From the NCBI GenBank assembly GCA_905178155.1, contig CAJINV010000002.1:3539838-3603837 (forward strand): a DNA stretch of 64,000 bases, read 5' to 3'. The notes under the pieces are model-generated. The model was not told the DNA's origin, made no database searches, and was given only the letters and a program-made list of their open reading frames with translations. The translations under genes were made by a program, and so were the position numbers. This document shows, one piece after another, positions 11,336-21,311 of the stretch (positions are counted from its first letter, which is position 1; every line of letters begins with the position of its first letter). Source of the DNA: Amoebophrya sp. A120 (taxonomy: Eukaryota; Sar; Dinophyceae; Syndiniales; Amoebophryaceae).

Positions 11336-12226
11336 TTATAAGTTTTTCAACAGAAATTTATCATGCCGTGCTAGTGTTACCACCACTTCTAGATGATCCT
11401 GGTACAGCAGCAGTCGGTTTGCTGTCATAGCGGGCTTTGTCGGACACTCGTTCGGTTCTCGCTACGCTGCTATCAACCAAATTTCGCCGTCGCGAACGCG
11501 CATTTATTAACAGCCGTGAGCATTGGTTCTGCTTCATGGTCATGGATTTTTTACTTCATCTCGAGAATCATGCAAAAATGCAAGATGTTGCTGCAGTTTC
11601 AGCAACGCCGCATACGAGTGACCGATTCCGTGTTCTCCGCTTTGTTATTGTTGATAACATTTCGAGACTGAAATTGCAATCTCCGCCGTGCGTAGGTATA
11701 TCTTTTTGCAGAAATGCGGTCGCTTGAAAAAAACATTCGGTCAGCAGTCGGTCTCTCGCTCCTTTTCAACTACGTGGTAGCGGATTTCATCACTACAGAA
11801 ACTTCATTTATTGTTCAACTCGGTCTAGATAGAAGCAGTGCTTGTTTCTATTGCAAATTGTATTGTATTGGATCCGGTTTCTGTTGCAAATAGAAATACA
11901 CAACATCAAAATCTTCGTGCCATTACGAAGCGTCTTCGCCAGGTCTTAGAGTTAATAGAGCCTCGATCTGCATAGTCTGTGCGCTCAGAGCTGCACAAGC
12001 AACCCGTAGCTCCGACTAGACTTGACAAAGTTTTATTTTGCGCGCATACGCACGACCCACGCAATTGACTTTTTTGCTTTACGCATACGCAGTACATGAA
12101 ATTCGAACTTCTCGTCTCTTCTGCTTATCGCTCTACAGCGAGTATTGTGGTTATGGTTATGGTTTGACTTTGCGCTACAATCACCTTCGTCGTACTTGAT
12201 CTTTATCCCAAGTAAAACTGCACACC
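11336..12226. other. Intergenic stretch
   Basis: About 890 bp without coding signal or introner TIRs. Open frames of up to 96 codons overlap each other in different frames and have no supporting motif. Confidence 0.5.
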
Positions 12227-13042
12227 ATGACGAGTTCTCCCCCAGAAGTAGAATGTTGCACAACTCTACGCCGGGCCGCGATACCCTACGCGCAACCAAA
12301 TCTAGTCATCAGACCGACTCCACTCATGCCAAAAAAAGTCCCGTACGTCTTCGCGACGTCCCGGAACATCCCCTTGACGAAAGACGAACTGGCCAAACTC
12401 CCAAAACTGGGTTCCATGCAGCCCGCCCACCCGCAGAGAGTGGACAATACCAAGCCGAAGACGAAGCAGCTGGCGGTCGTGCAGGAAATTCTGGCAGGAA
12501 GGGAGCACCATCAATCACTATCACAGGCGAAAAAGAAAGAAGGAGGTAAGGAGCAACAAGAATTGGGTGAATTGCTAAAAAAACGCGACGATACGGACTT
12601 ACTGCTTTGGTCGTTAGATTCCTCATTCGTTTCAGACAGGAGTTGCGGCGCGTGGACGGCAGACAAGATGCTAATGAAAGTTTGGCGGTCGAAAATGCTG
12701 AGAAATGACGCCAGCTGGGACATGCTGATGCTGCAAGGCAAGAATGTCGGAGTTGATAAAGTCACACCGGGTTGTAAGAGGGCCGCGCTGGTGGCGCAAA
12801 GGAACAAGGGGCAAGAGAGGGAGGATCAGGGCCGCCCCCTCTCTGGTGCGAAGCAAGCTACAGCACCGGCTTCTGCGGAAGCTGCAGCATCCTCTACAAC
12901 GATGGATGAGAACAGAACACAAATTGAGCGCTTGATTTATAAGCCGTTTACACGGACCAAAAGACCAGTCCATTACGATGAAAATTTCAAGGTACCCCGC
13001 TGCATTCATAATCAGTTCAAATGCTATAGGTGCGGGCTGTGA
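12227..13042 (+). CDS. Hypothetical protein, intronless
   Basis: 271 aa from ATG 12227 (CACCATGA context) to TGA 13042. No family recognised. The central part (residues 85-150) is Lys/Glu/Gln-rich and may be helical. A WSLDSSFVSDRSCGAWTADK segment and a C-terminal HYDENFKVPRCIHNQFKC-YRCGL stretch with four Cys/His-type residues suggest a small metal site, but this is not a known finger. No introner is present, unlike most neighbours. Codon use resembles the neighbouring genes. The function cannot be stated. Confidence 0.65.
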   Translation: MTSSPPEVECCTTLRRAAIPYAQPNLVIRPTPLMPKKVPYVFATSRNIPLTKDELAKLPKLGSMQPAHPQRVDNTKPKTKQLAVVQEILAGREHHQSLSQAKKKEGGKEQQELGELLKKRDDTDLLLWSLDSSFVSDRSCGAWTADKMLMKVWRSKMLRNDASWDMLMLQGKNVGVDKVTPGCKRAALVAQRNKGQEREDQGRPLSGAKQATAPASAEAAASSTTMDENRTQIERLIYKPFTRTKRPVHYDENFKVPRCIHNQFKCYRCGL

Positions 13043-13633
13043 GTATCGGATTCCAACGCTCGTCCTGGTACAGGAAGAACACCGATTGCATGCTTATGTT
13101 CAGAATGAAAAACTGTGAAACGCATCGCTTCTGCACTCAACTTCGTGAGAAGCACATCGCCCTTCTGTTCTTCAAACTGTATGTTGTTTGAGCAGATCTG
13201 AAACACCAACACGCTGCTTAGTTGATACAGAAGTAGATCAGCTGCGGCTGCAGTCGTGTCTGTCCTGGACAAACTATTTTACCACGGTGCTTAACGTGAT
13301 AGAGAGTGGAGATGGAACTTTCAAGACAAAGCTCGCTTGCTTCCAAAGTACTAGCCGCCTTGATTATACCGGCAGCCAAAAAGAACGCGAAAAGTTATTC
13401 CCCGCGCAACAGTACTCACATACTAGTTCGACCGAAATAGAAAGAAGCAAGGATTTTCTCTTACATTCCTCTCTAGAGATACACTCACCTTCTGTCGTAG
13501 CTAGCTTCCCCTCGTAATAAAGTACCTTTTTCCAGTCCACTCATCAGTAGAGCTAGAGCTACTCCTTTTAGCGTTTCCCTTCATCTCGTCGAATAAACAC
13601 ATTTAGTACAGACAAAACAGCCTTACCAACAAA
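13043..13633. other. Intergenic stretch
   Basis: About 590 bp between two + strand genes. One open frame (13188-13517) lacks recognisable composition and is not called. It presumably contains the 3' end of the upstream gene and the promoter of the zf-PARP gene. Confidence 0.5.
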
Positions 13634-15967
13634 ATGTCGTCCCAACACAAGTTTGAGGTGGAATACGCCAAATCTGCCCGGGCCGGGTGCAAGCACTGCA
13701 AGGGCAAGATCGACAAAGACTACCTCCGGATCGGCCACTCCCAGGATATCCCAGCGGGGGACGACGGGGTTAAGAATTACGCCATGATGGGCACGAAATG
13801 GTACGAATATTCTTGATCCTGGTCACGATAAGCCCCTGCGCATGACAAACTCTCCTCCTCGCGCGGCTGCAGCATGAGGAATTTACTCGCCTCGCAAGGA
13901 GGTCGTGAACGTGATCGCCTCCGCATCAAAACAAACGCGACCGCGCGCCCGCTGCTTCACTCGTTGCCACAGCCCGCGCGCCCGCGCTTGCATTTCTTGC
14001 AAAACAGCTTTACGTCGACCATGGTAGATCGTGGTAGAAGTCCACAAGTTGTACATGATTTAATCATTTGCCGCGCATGATTATGTCCAGTATGGTCGGT
14101 TGTTCTTATGCACACAACCTGGATTTTATTCGCATGAACATGATGAGATGAAACTACTATGCTCGTGACAACTACTTGTGCAAAAATGCATTCAAAATCA
14201 TCAGGTACCACTGGGATTGCTTCCCAAAGTTCAAGGGCCAAAAGTTATCAAATGCAAATATGTCTGGGTCTGGAAGGTTGGAAAACTTGTCATGCAGGTT
14301 GTCCATGACACGTGAGGTCTGTCATACATGACCCGGCATGACAGATTCTGTCTCTGCATGAGAAACTCCCTCTCAGCTTGGTTTGGTCAAAAGGGGACAG
14401 CCTCTGGCAATCATGCAACACAGATTTTTGCACTATCCAGAATTAGCATGACAAGTTCCAACTTTCCAGACCCCGACATATTTGCGATGCACAAAAGTGG
14501 TTTCAGAACAACCTTTGCGCCGTCGACGACATCAAGGGGCTACAAGCACTCAAGTATCCTGTGCAAAAGTATCGTATTCGTATTGCAATCATGCATTACA
14601 AACTTTTTTCTCAAGGTAAATCCGCATTACAAATTTCATTTCTCATGCTGAGGGAATTTGTCATGCATTTATACGAGTACGATACTTTTGCAGTTCATAT
14701 CAAGCCGGAAGACGCGAAAAAGATCACGGACATGTGGGCACTGTTGAAGGCGGGTGGGAAGTTGGAAAACATCCCCAGTCCGGCGAAAGGCGGCGCGAGT
14801 AGCAGTGGCGCAGCTCCTGCAGGGGGAGTAAACCCACCAGCAGCTATCAACTGCAAATATGTCTGGGTCTGGAATGTTGCCGGGTTTGTCATGCATATTT
14901 TGCATGACCCAGGAACAGGATGTCTGTAATGCATGACCTAGCATCAAAGATTTTTAGAGCGCTTCCTGATGCCTATACCGCATGACAAATGCCCTCCCCG
15001 CGTACCGCGAACTAGACTCCTCTTGCTGATCGTGCAATACAGATTTTTTTAGAGTCCAAAGTTAGCATCACAAGCTCCAACCTTCCAGACCCAGACACTT
15101 TTGCATTTGATAGCAGCGGGAGGAGTGAAGCGACCAGCGGAGCAATCCCTTGCTGAGTTGATCGAGGTATTGTAAGGAAAAATCCCCCCTCCCCATATCG
15201 AAAAGGAGGGGGCCACAGAAAATTTGCAATGCTGATTTGTGACCACAAATCGTCTCTGTCTTGCAAGAAGGCAACCCCACAGGCTGCGCCGGTTTGTGAT
15301 GCGTGCGGTTTGTGATGCTGTTGGGCCTACACTTTGGACATTTGTAACGCTAGGGCTGCCCTCTGTCAGAACCTCGCTGCCCAGGGTTGGCATTATATGC
15401 CTGCAGTCCTCTACTGCAAGACAAATCTGATTTGTGTACGCAAATCCAGCATCAGAAGTTTCTGCCTTTGATGTGGGGAGGCGGGATTTTTCATTTTGAT
15501 ACGAGGTCCAGGGCGTTTTGTCCGATGCGGAGTTTGCGGCGATCAAAATCGTGAAAGAAGAGATCCGAAAGAAGACCGTTGCGCAACTAGGCGCTATGCT
15601 CGCGACCAACAAACTCGCGAAGTCGGGGCCAAAACAGGAATTAATCGATCGGGTAGCGGAGGGGAGGGTGTTAGGGGTGTTGCCGAAGTGCTTTGTGTGT
15701 GAGAAGGGGAGCTTGAAGTGGTCAAGGACGGATGGGAGCATACGGTGTGCGGGTATGTATAATTCATAGTACTTTGCGCATGGGTTGTAGAGGTGCTTTT
15801 TGTCATGCGAATTGTGCATGTTGTTCATCATGATAAGTGAAACTACTCGTGCATCTCATGCATTACAAACTTCAGGTTTCTTCGACGAGGCAGCTGGCCG
15901 GATGACGCGATGCAAGGGTCCGCCAAAGGACGAGAAGATCGAGCGGTTGGCGTGGAAAATGGACTGA
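13634..15967 (+). CDS. zf-PARP + PADR1 protein without PARP catalytic domain
   Basis: Seven exons: 13634-13800, 14205-14245, 14499-14554, 14705-14844, 15118-15167, 15507-15752, 15876-15967; sum 792 nt (263 aa). Residues 1-100 form a PARP-type DNA-nick-sensing zinc finger: EYAKSARAGCKHCKGKI, LRIGH, then KWYHWDCFPKF, giving the Cys-Cys-His-Cys ligands, and VDDIKGLQALK at its end. The C-terminal part matches PADR1/zinc finger 3 of PARP1: NKLAKSGPKQELIDRVAEG, VLGVLPKCFVCEKG, and RCAGFFDEAAGRMTRC. No WGR or ADP-ribosyl transferase domain follows; the gene ends at TGA 15967. A role in sensing DNA breaks is inferred from the domains. Two introns (13801-14204 and 15753-15875) are conventional GT-AG; four others are introners of families A, C, A and E. 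This makes it the best internal comparison of the two intron types. Confidence 0.88.
13801..14204 (+). other. Conventional GT-AG spliceosomal intron
   Basis: Donor ATG|GTACGAAT and acceptor ATCATCAG|GTACC join KW to YHWDCF of the PARP zinc finger in phase. No terminal inverted repeats. Confidence 0.85.
14246..14492. mobile_element. Introner A6 in zf-PARP gene
   Basis: Starts TATCAAATGCAAATATGTC; right end CGACATATTTGCGATGCAC lacks the final ATA. TSD AAAAGT (6 bp) at 14240-14245 and 14493-14498. Joined product GQKWFQNNL. Confidence 0.93.
14555..14699. mobile_element. Introner C3 in zf-PARP gene
   Basis: Left TIR CTGTGCAAAAGTATCGTATTC, right TIR GAGTACGATACTTTTGCAG. TSD TCAAG at 14550-14554 and 14700-14704. 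Joined product LQALKPEDAK. Confidence 0.95.
14845..15112. mobile_element. Introner A7 in zf-PARP gene
   Basis: Starts TATCAACTGCAAATATGTC, ends GACACTTTTGCATTTGATA. TSD GCAGC at 14840-14844 and 15113-15117. Interior in reverse orientation relative to A3 and A8 (contains GCATGACAAATGCCCTC). Confidence 0.95.
15168..15501. mobile_element. Introner E2 in zf-PARP gene
   Basis: Left TIR GGAAAAATCCCCCCTCCCC, right TIR GGGGAGGCGGGATTTTTC. TSD CGAGG at 15163-15167 and 15502-15506. At 334 bp it is among the longest. Its interior resembles E1 and E3 (CTGCAGTCCTCTACTGCAAG). Confidence 0.94.
15753..15875 (+). other. Conventional GT-AG spliceosomal intron
   Basis: Donor TGCGG|GTATGTAT, acceptor AACTTCAG|GTTTC. 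It splits the PADR1 C..C...RCAG metal site and joins in phase. Confidence 0.88.
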
Positions 15968-16655
15968 AGTTGAAATATCAAAATCGTTGACAAGACTACA
16001 ACAGTACTCACTCGCTTTTTGTTTTTCTACGCGACGCCTAGGCTTCACAGAAACAAGGCTTTCCAAAAGACAATGCGATCTCGATGTTCTGAAGAAAAAG
16101 TCAATAAAATCCAGAAAAGATGAAACACACACAGCAAGAAGCTCTTCTTGCTAGAGCACCAAATTCAAATGAGCACAAGAATCTCGAAAAACTGTTCTGA
16201 CAACCCTGGAAGATCAGTCGGATCCCTTGTTTATTCGCCTGGTCAGAAGCAGTAGTTCTGTGGTGGAATGAAATTGTAAGTTTTGTTGCTGATCCCAAAC
16301 AGAAAGTTCATCAATACGACGGCAAGCATCAGCTTCTTTGATCCTGGATCAGGTGGCCGTGATCTGCAGACGGAACAAATCTTCTGATCTGCGCTATGCA
16401 TGTGAGCGTGCGGCCCCGTTGAGGTTGTGTCTGAAGTTTGAAAGATGAAAATTAAAGTGTTTTTAAACCGATCACACAGGCAGAAATAATGGTCGCTGGT
16501 GTTAGGTTCTGGTATGTAAAGACGCGTGTAGTATTTTGGTGTCCTTAGGTCTTGCTGTATCAAGCTTCTGTTTCATGTTTAGCTTCATTTTTCGTTTCAT
16601 TTCCACGTAGAAATACTGGCAAAAACGCATACCTTCCTCACGCCCTACTTCTAAA
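15968..16655. other. Intergenic stretch
   Basis: About 690 bp between two + strand genes; the minus-strand open frames here have no recognisable content. No TIRs found. Confidence 0.5.
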
Positions 16656-18994
16656 ATGAAGCCTAACGACGACGACCCCGCAAGTAGCCTCCCCGCACCA
16701 GATAAAAAACCTTCCTGCTACCGGCTCCAGCCCCTCCCCAACGCCGGTATCGGGTGCGTCACAACAAAGTTTATCCCGAAAGGGACGGTCATTATTGAGG
16801 AAATTCCGGTGATTACCGTGTACGGCCATGAGTTCTCGCCCGAGGGACTCAAAGACCTGGACAGCGACAGAAATAATGACGAAAAGGAAGCCTTAGTCGA
16901 GGGGAAATTTCAGAAACTCTTGGTCGACAGCACGAGAACGAAGATAATATCAACAGCTGGTGGAACAAGCTCAAGCAGCAGCTGCGCAAGCAGTTACTAC
17001 AAGGACCTTTCTCGCCGGTTCAACTGCAATCTGTGCGAAAACGACACGGCTGACGAGTATTTCCCGGAGTGTTTGACCCCGGCGGAATATCCTGTGCAAA
17101 AGTATCGTACTCGTAGTATTGCAATACAAATTAGCTCAGCATGTGCATGACAAATCAATTTGTCATGCTGATTTACCTTAACATGTAGATTTGTAATGCA
17201 TAAGTGCGAATACTACGAGTACGATACTTTTGCACAGGATACGGAAAAGGTCAAACGCATGTACGACATGTTCGCAGAAGAAGATGCTGGTGATACTGAT
17301 GGTGATGCGAAACCGCATGAGAAATCCGATGGCGCCATCGCCAATGAAAATCCGCATGACAAAAAATCCGCCTACGGAATTTTCCTCTCCAACGCGTTTT
17401 CCTTCTACAGCGACCAGGTTTTAGGCTTGGGAGAAAACAACAACAACGGAACAACATCAAACGAAACTTGTCATGCAGAACAACACCAGCCAACGAGCAA
17501 AAACATATTCTGTAGCAAACACGGCAACACAAACAACGCGAGTAACAACGACAACTCGAAAGTGACGGTTGGATTGTACCCGCTTTGTGGGAAACTGAAC
17601 CACAGTATGAGAGTGCACAACTCCCCCTCCCCCTCATTTGTATTGCATGAACAGCAATACAAACACCAGCACACGTGGAGCCTGTGCATGACAAATTCAT
17701 GCGCCTCGTATAGTACTGTTTGGGCTTCCGAAATCTGTCATGCAAACAGTGCCACAGGGAAGCGCTTGGAAATGGAATTGGGGTTTTGCATGACAAATGA
17801 GGGGGAGGGGGAGTTGTGCACTGTCATACACAGCTGCAGTGCGAACTTGGACTTCACGCATGAGAAACTTCGGAATGTGGACCTGGAAGACCACTACGTG
17901 GAAGAGGATCCTGAAGTTTGTCATGCAGAAACACGACGACCAGATGAGCAGCAGCCCTGCTACCTGATGCGCGTTTTCACGACTAGGGATGTCCAACCCG
18001 GGGAGGAGCTGTGCATCTCGTACAACTACGAGCAGTGCTTTGAGCCGAGGAAACAAAGGCAAGAATTCTTCCGCTCGAATTTCAGATTCGATTGCAGTTG
18101 CGAGGCCTGCGGAAATAATGTCACCGGTTGCCGCGAGGGCGAAGTTTGTGATGCAGGCTGCGAACATACCGCCACACTAGCAGCAGCAGACGTACAGCAG
18201 CAGGAAAATAGATCAAACTACATGACAGAAAGCGACAGAAACCGGCGCACCTGCCGGGAAGCGCAGCGGCGTGTCATTGAGCTGCACAACAGCAATGCTT
18301 TGGACGACGAGAAATTACTCGAGCGGGGGGTTGCGAAAGAGATGATAGAATTGGTCGACGAGGTGATTTTCCCGTTATTAGTATCCTGAGTGAAAACGTC
18401 CCCACCCCAGAGTTGTCATGCAAATCTGCATGCCAAAAAAGTCTCTCATGCGGAGCCCCATGAGAGACATATCCTAGTCATGTTTTGGAATTTGTGCCGC
18501 TAGAATCAGCATGACGTGTTAGATCTGTGATGCTTCTGAACTAGCTAAAAAGGACTACTCTACAAGGACAAATTTGTCATGCGAAACAACCAAAGCTGGT
18601 TGATTTGTCTAGCAGATTTCCCATCTTGACTCTGGTGTGGGGACATTTTTGCTCAGGATAATTAGAGAAGGAGAAGCTGCTCAGGCCAGAAGACATTCGA
18701 GATTACGGGAGAATCGCCGCGGAGTGCTGCGATTTCTACTTCCGCGGGCCTTCCGAGGATGCGCGTGCAGACAATGCCGGAAGGTCAAGAAGTTCAAAGT
18801 CCACCGTCAACTACAAAGAGAAACTGAAATATGCCAAGCTCGGGTTGGAAGCCGCGAGGGTTATGGAAGCGAAACTACAGGACCGAGACGACTACGAAGA
18901 AGAAACTGGGCCTGTGTCGGTGCAGTCCTGGAAGAAGATGGTCAAGGCGATCGAGTATCGAATGAAAATGGCAAGGCGGTTTGGGGGAAAATGA
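16656..18994 (+). CDS. SMYD-like SET-domain protein methyltransferase
   Basis: Exons 16656-17087, 17247-17605, 17834-18381 and 18666-18994 sum to 1,668 nt (555 aa). The SET N-part is near residues 20-60 (NAGIGCVTTKFIPKGTVIIE), followed by a long insert with a Cys pair (FNCNLC) where SMYD proteins carry MYND/I-SET material. The catalytic core is LCGKLNHSCSANLDF (NHSC motif), then YLMRVFTTRDVQPGEEL, CISYNYEQ, and a post-SET Cys cluster FDCSCEACG. The C-terminal 120 residues are helical and charged. Family function is S-adenosylmethionine-dependent lysine methylation; the substrate is unknown. Introner B2 falls between the Ser and Cys of NHSC. The coding exons contain several copies of the introner-interior motif (17466, 17911, 18133, 17313-17355), possibly exonised element remnants. 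Confidence 0.85.
17088..17241. mobile_element. Introner C4 in SMYD-like gene
   Basis: Left TIR CTGTGCAAAAGTATCGTACTC, right TIR GAGTACGATACTTTTGCACAG; both about 22 bp and near perfect. TSD CGGAA at 17083-17087 and 17242-17246. Joined product TPAEKVKRM. Confidence 0.96.
17606..17828. mobile_element. Introner B2 in SMYD-like gene
   Basis: Left TIR GAGTGCACAACTCCCCCTCC, right TIR GGGGGAGTTGTGCACTGTC. TSD CACAG at 17601-17605 and 17829-17833. Only removal at the TSD recreates the catalytic NHSCSAN motif; no GT-AG pair does so in phase. Confidence 0.97.
18382..18660. mobile_element. Introner F2 in SMYD-like gene
   Basis: Left TIR GTGAAAACGTCCCCACCCCAG, right TIR CTGGTGTGGGGACATTTTTGC. TSD ATTAG at 18377-18381 and 18661-18665. 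Joined product FPLLEKEKLLRPED. Confidence 0.94.
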
Positions 18995-19749
18995 GGTTTT
19001 CTGTCTATTTTGCGGACCCTACAACGAGTTGTAGAACTGCAACTGGTACATTACCCAACACAACGCAAAAGTACTACAACATGAAAGCGACAATAACTTG
19101 AGTTGTACAACAGCGACTGTCGATTGATTCCAAGCAGCAGAAGAACAAACTGAGTGCAGCGCTTGCTCTATTGTGGAGCCAACAGTGGTCCTGTCCCTTT
19201 GGGAGCAAATTCGTTCTACTTCTCGGCTGCAATACAACGATGTTCTTCACAACAAGCAAAGTGAAAATTTTCGAAAAAGAGTTCCAGTTCTTCCAAGATC
19301 CGCTACGAAAATCTTTTCCTGTCCTCTTTCTGGATCAGAATCGAGTGTTGGCTCCACTTCAAAAAGATCAACACGAATTTTTATTTTTGGCAGCGGGTAG
19401 TTCTTCTACCTCGACAAAAATTCTTGCCATGTTCCGCTGCAATGGCAATTTCCTGTGATCACGTGATGAATTTCAATCTGAGTTTTTGGACGTAAATTAT
19501 GATCCCACTCAAGCTTTTCGTCGAATCTGAAAATCTTCCCTTCCCACCGCAGCAATTTGGAACCAAATCTCGACAGGCACGATCAACATCTGCAAGGCGG
19601 TTTTTGGTGCAACGTAAAGAAACGTTACGAGCTCAGAAGGGAAAGTGTTTTTACTTCAGGTAGCGTGTAGCCTAGCACGTACTAAGTAGTTGCCTCAGCG
19701 ACTTCAAATCACTTCCTCGTTGTATTTTAGATTTCCAAACAGGAGCAAA
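18995..19749. other. Intergenic stretch
   Basis: About 750 bp, AT-rich, overlapping weak open frames only. No introner or repeat recognised. Confidence 0.5.
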
Positions 19750-20508
19750 ATGGCGAAGAAAAACAACCGCAACACGAAGCAGACGCATCTGCAGAAAACC
19801 TACCAGTTCGCGGAGGAGGAGAAGCAAAAGTTGGAAAAAAAGCGGCTCGCCAGGTTGGAGAATAAGGAGAAGAAACTAGCAGTCACCCAAGCTACTTCCG
19901 ACAAAGGCAGCAAGGAACAAAATGGTAACAAGGTAACCATCAAGCAAATCGGAAAGGAGAACGACATCTTCGCCGCCTTAGACGGCTGCTTGAACAAGCT
20001 CCCCGATCGGGAAAAGAACTTCAAAGCGCCAGAGCCGGTTAATATCGATGAGGATATGGAAAATAAAATTCTCCCCGACAAACCACGTACGATCATTCAC
20101 TCGCTGTTTGACCAGAAAAAAAGGATGAGCAAGCTCCGCCAGGTCCAGAAGAACGACGAGAAGAAGCGGGTGAAGAAGAAATTTTTGGCGAAAAAGAAAT
20201 TGGAGGAAGAGATGGAGAACATGCTGGACGGGGAAGACAGCGAGGAGGCGGAGAAAAAATTTAACGATAATGACGATGAAAACGAAAACTCCGAAGACTT
20301 AATCACCGTCCGGCCAACGGAGACGAGGCGGGATATTAAGGTCAGGAAAAGGATCGAGAAGAGGGAACGGAAAGGGTTGAAGTACGTGAATAATAGTACT
20401 GGTAAGAAGAAAGAGAAATTGTCCGTTCGAGACAAGCGGATGAAAAAAGCGAAAACGAACAAGAAAAAGCTGAACAAAGCATCGGTGATTAAGAAGGGGG
20501 ATAAGTGA
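19750..20508 (+). CDS. Lysine-rich coiled-coil protein, probably nuclear
   Basis: 252 aa from ATG 19750 (AGCAAAATGG) to TGA. The protein is strongly charged: KQKLEKKRLARLENKEKK near residue 25, a long Lys/Glu helix around residues 120-165, an acidic run EDSEEAEKKFNDNDDENEN near 170-190, and a basic tail KKAKTNKKKLNKASVIKKGDK. A short less-charged block with IFAALDGCLNKLPDREKNF lies near 75-95. The composition resembles nucleolar or ribosome-biogenesis proteins, but no family is recognised. It is intronless. Confidence 0.7.
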   Translation: MAKKNNRNTKQTHLQKTYQFAEEEKQKLEKKRLARLENKEKKLAVTQATSDKGSKEQNGNKVTIKQIGKENDIFAALDGCLNKLPDREKNFKAPEPVNIDEDMENKILPDKPRTIIHSLFDQKKRMSKLRQVQKNDEKKRVKKKFLAKKKLEEEMENMLDGEDSEEAEKKFNDNDDENENSEDLITVRPTETRRDIKVRKRIEKRERKGLKYVNNSTGKKKEKLSVRDKRMKKAKTNKKKLNKASVIKKGDK

Positions 20509-21311
20509 TTGGTGAACAGATGAACCAGTATCAGGCGCAGTTGTCTGTAGGACATAAGGGCTTTTCAGATGATGGCCTTAGACATGACATTGCGACTCGT
20601 TTTCAACGCTGAACTCTACTTTTTCCTTCTCATGCCTATTCACTCCTGTGCTCTTGCAAACTCAGAAAATAAAAATCAGCTGTTGTTTCGCTTGGCAAGG
20701 GATCATTTCGAGGACCGAGCTTTGTCTATCCTTCCAGTGTTCTGTGCACGCACTCTGCTTTCGATGTTCCATTGTGACCGCGGTGACGTCGCACCAAAGA
20801 AGTGCTGAAAGATCCTTTCTATCATCTCCTGCTCACCATCTGTTATTTTCACTGATTCAGATCCGCGCGTTTGTTGAAGAAGCAAGTTGAAGCTCTTTGC
20901 CCTTGCTTTTTGTACTAGAGGTGACCTGGAAGTAAGGTATTTGATCGACAGCACCCGTAGTGTTTTCTTGTTTACAACACTTTTTTTTGCAAAGGAATTT
21001 TCCCGACATGATTTCTCCGTGAAGCAGCAGCGGACATAAGCCATACATGTGGCGTCGATCTTATGCGCACTTCTTCTAGCGAGTTTGATACTCTTCAAAA
21101 TTTTCACGGATTTTATGTTTTTATGTTTTCTCATGATCACCTTCTCCTCGCCACAAAACAGTAGGCCATGTGCGGGAACATTTTCTGAAAAACCTGCTTG
21201 GAGTGATCATATCCAATACAGCAAAGTACGCCTAGCTGCTTGTTAGCACGTTTTGTGAAAAATTCTGAATATTTGTTTCGGTTTTTCGGAACCAAAACCG
21301 CACATCGCAAG
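20509..21311. other. Intergenic stretch
   Basis: About 800 bp with no convincing gene on either strand; a minus-strand open frame (20703-21140) is probably chance. Confidence 0.5.

Noticed and set aside
15049-15831. 260-codon open frame on the minus strand
   Set aside because: It runs antisense through introner E2 and the exon of the PADR1 domain; it has no motif and the + strand reading is well supported.
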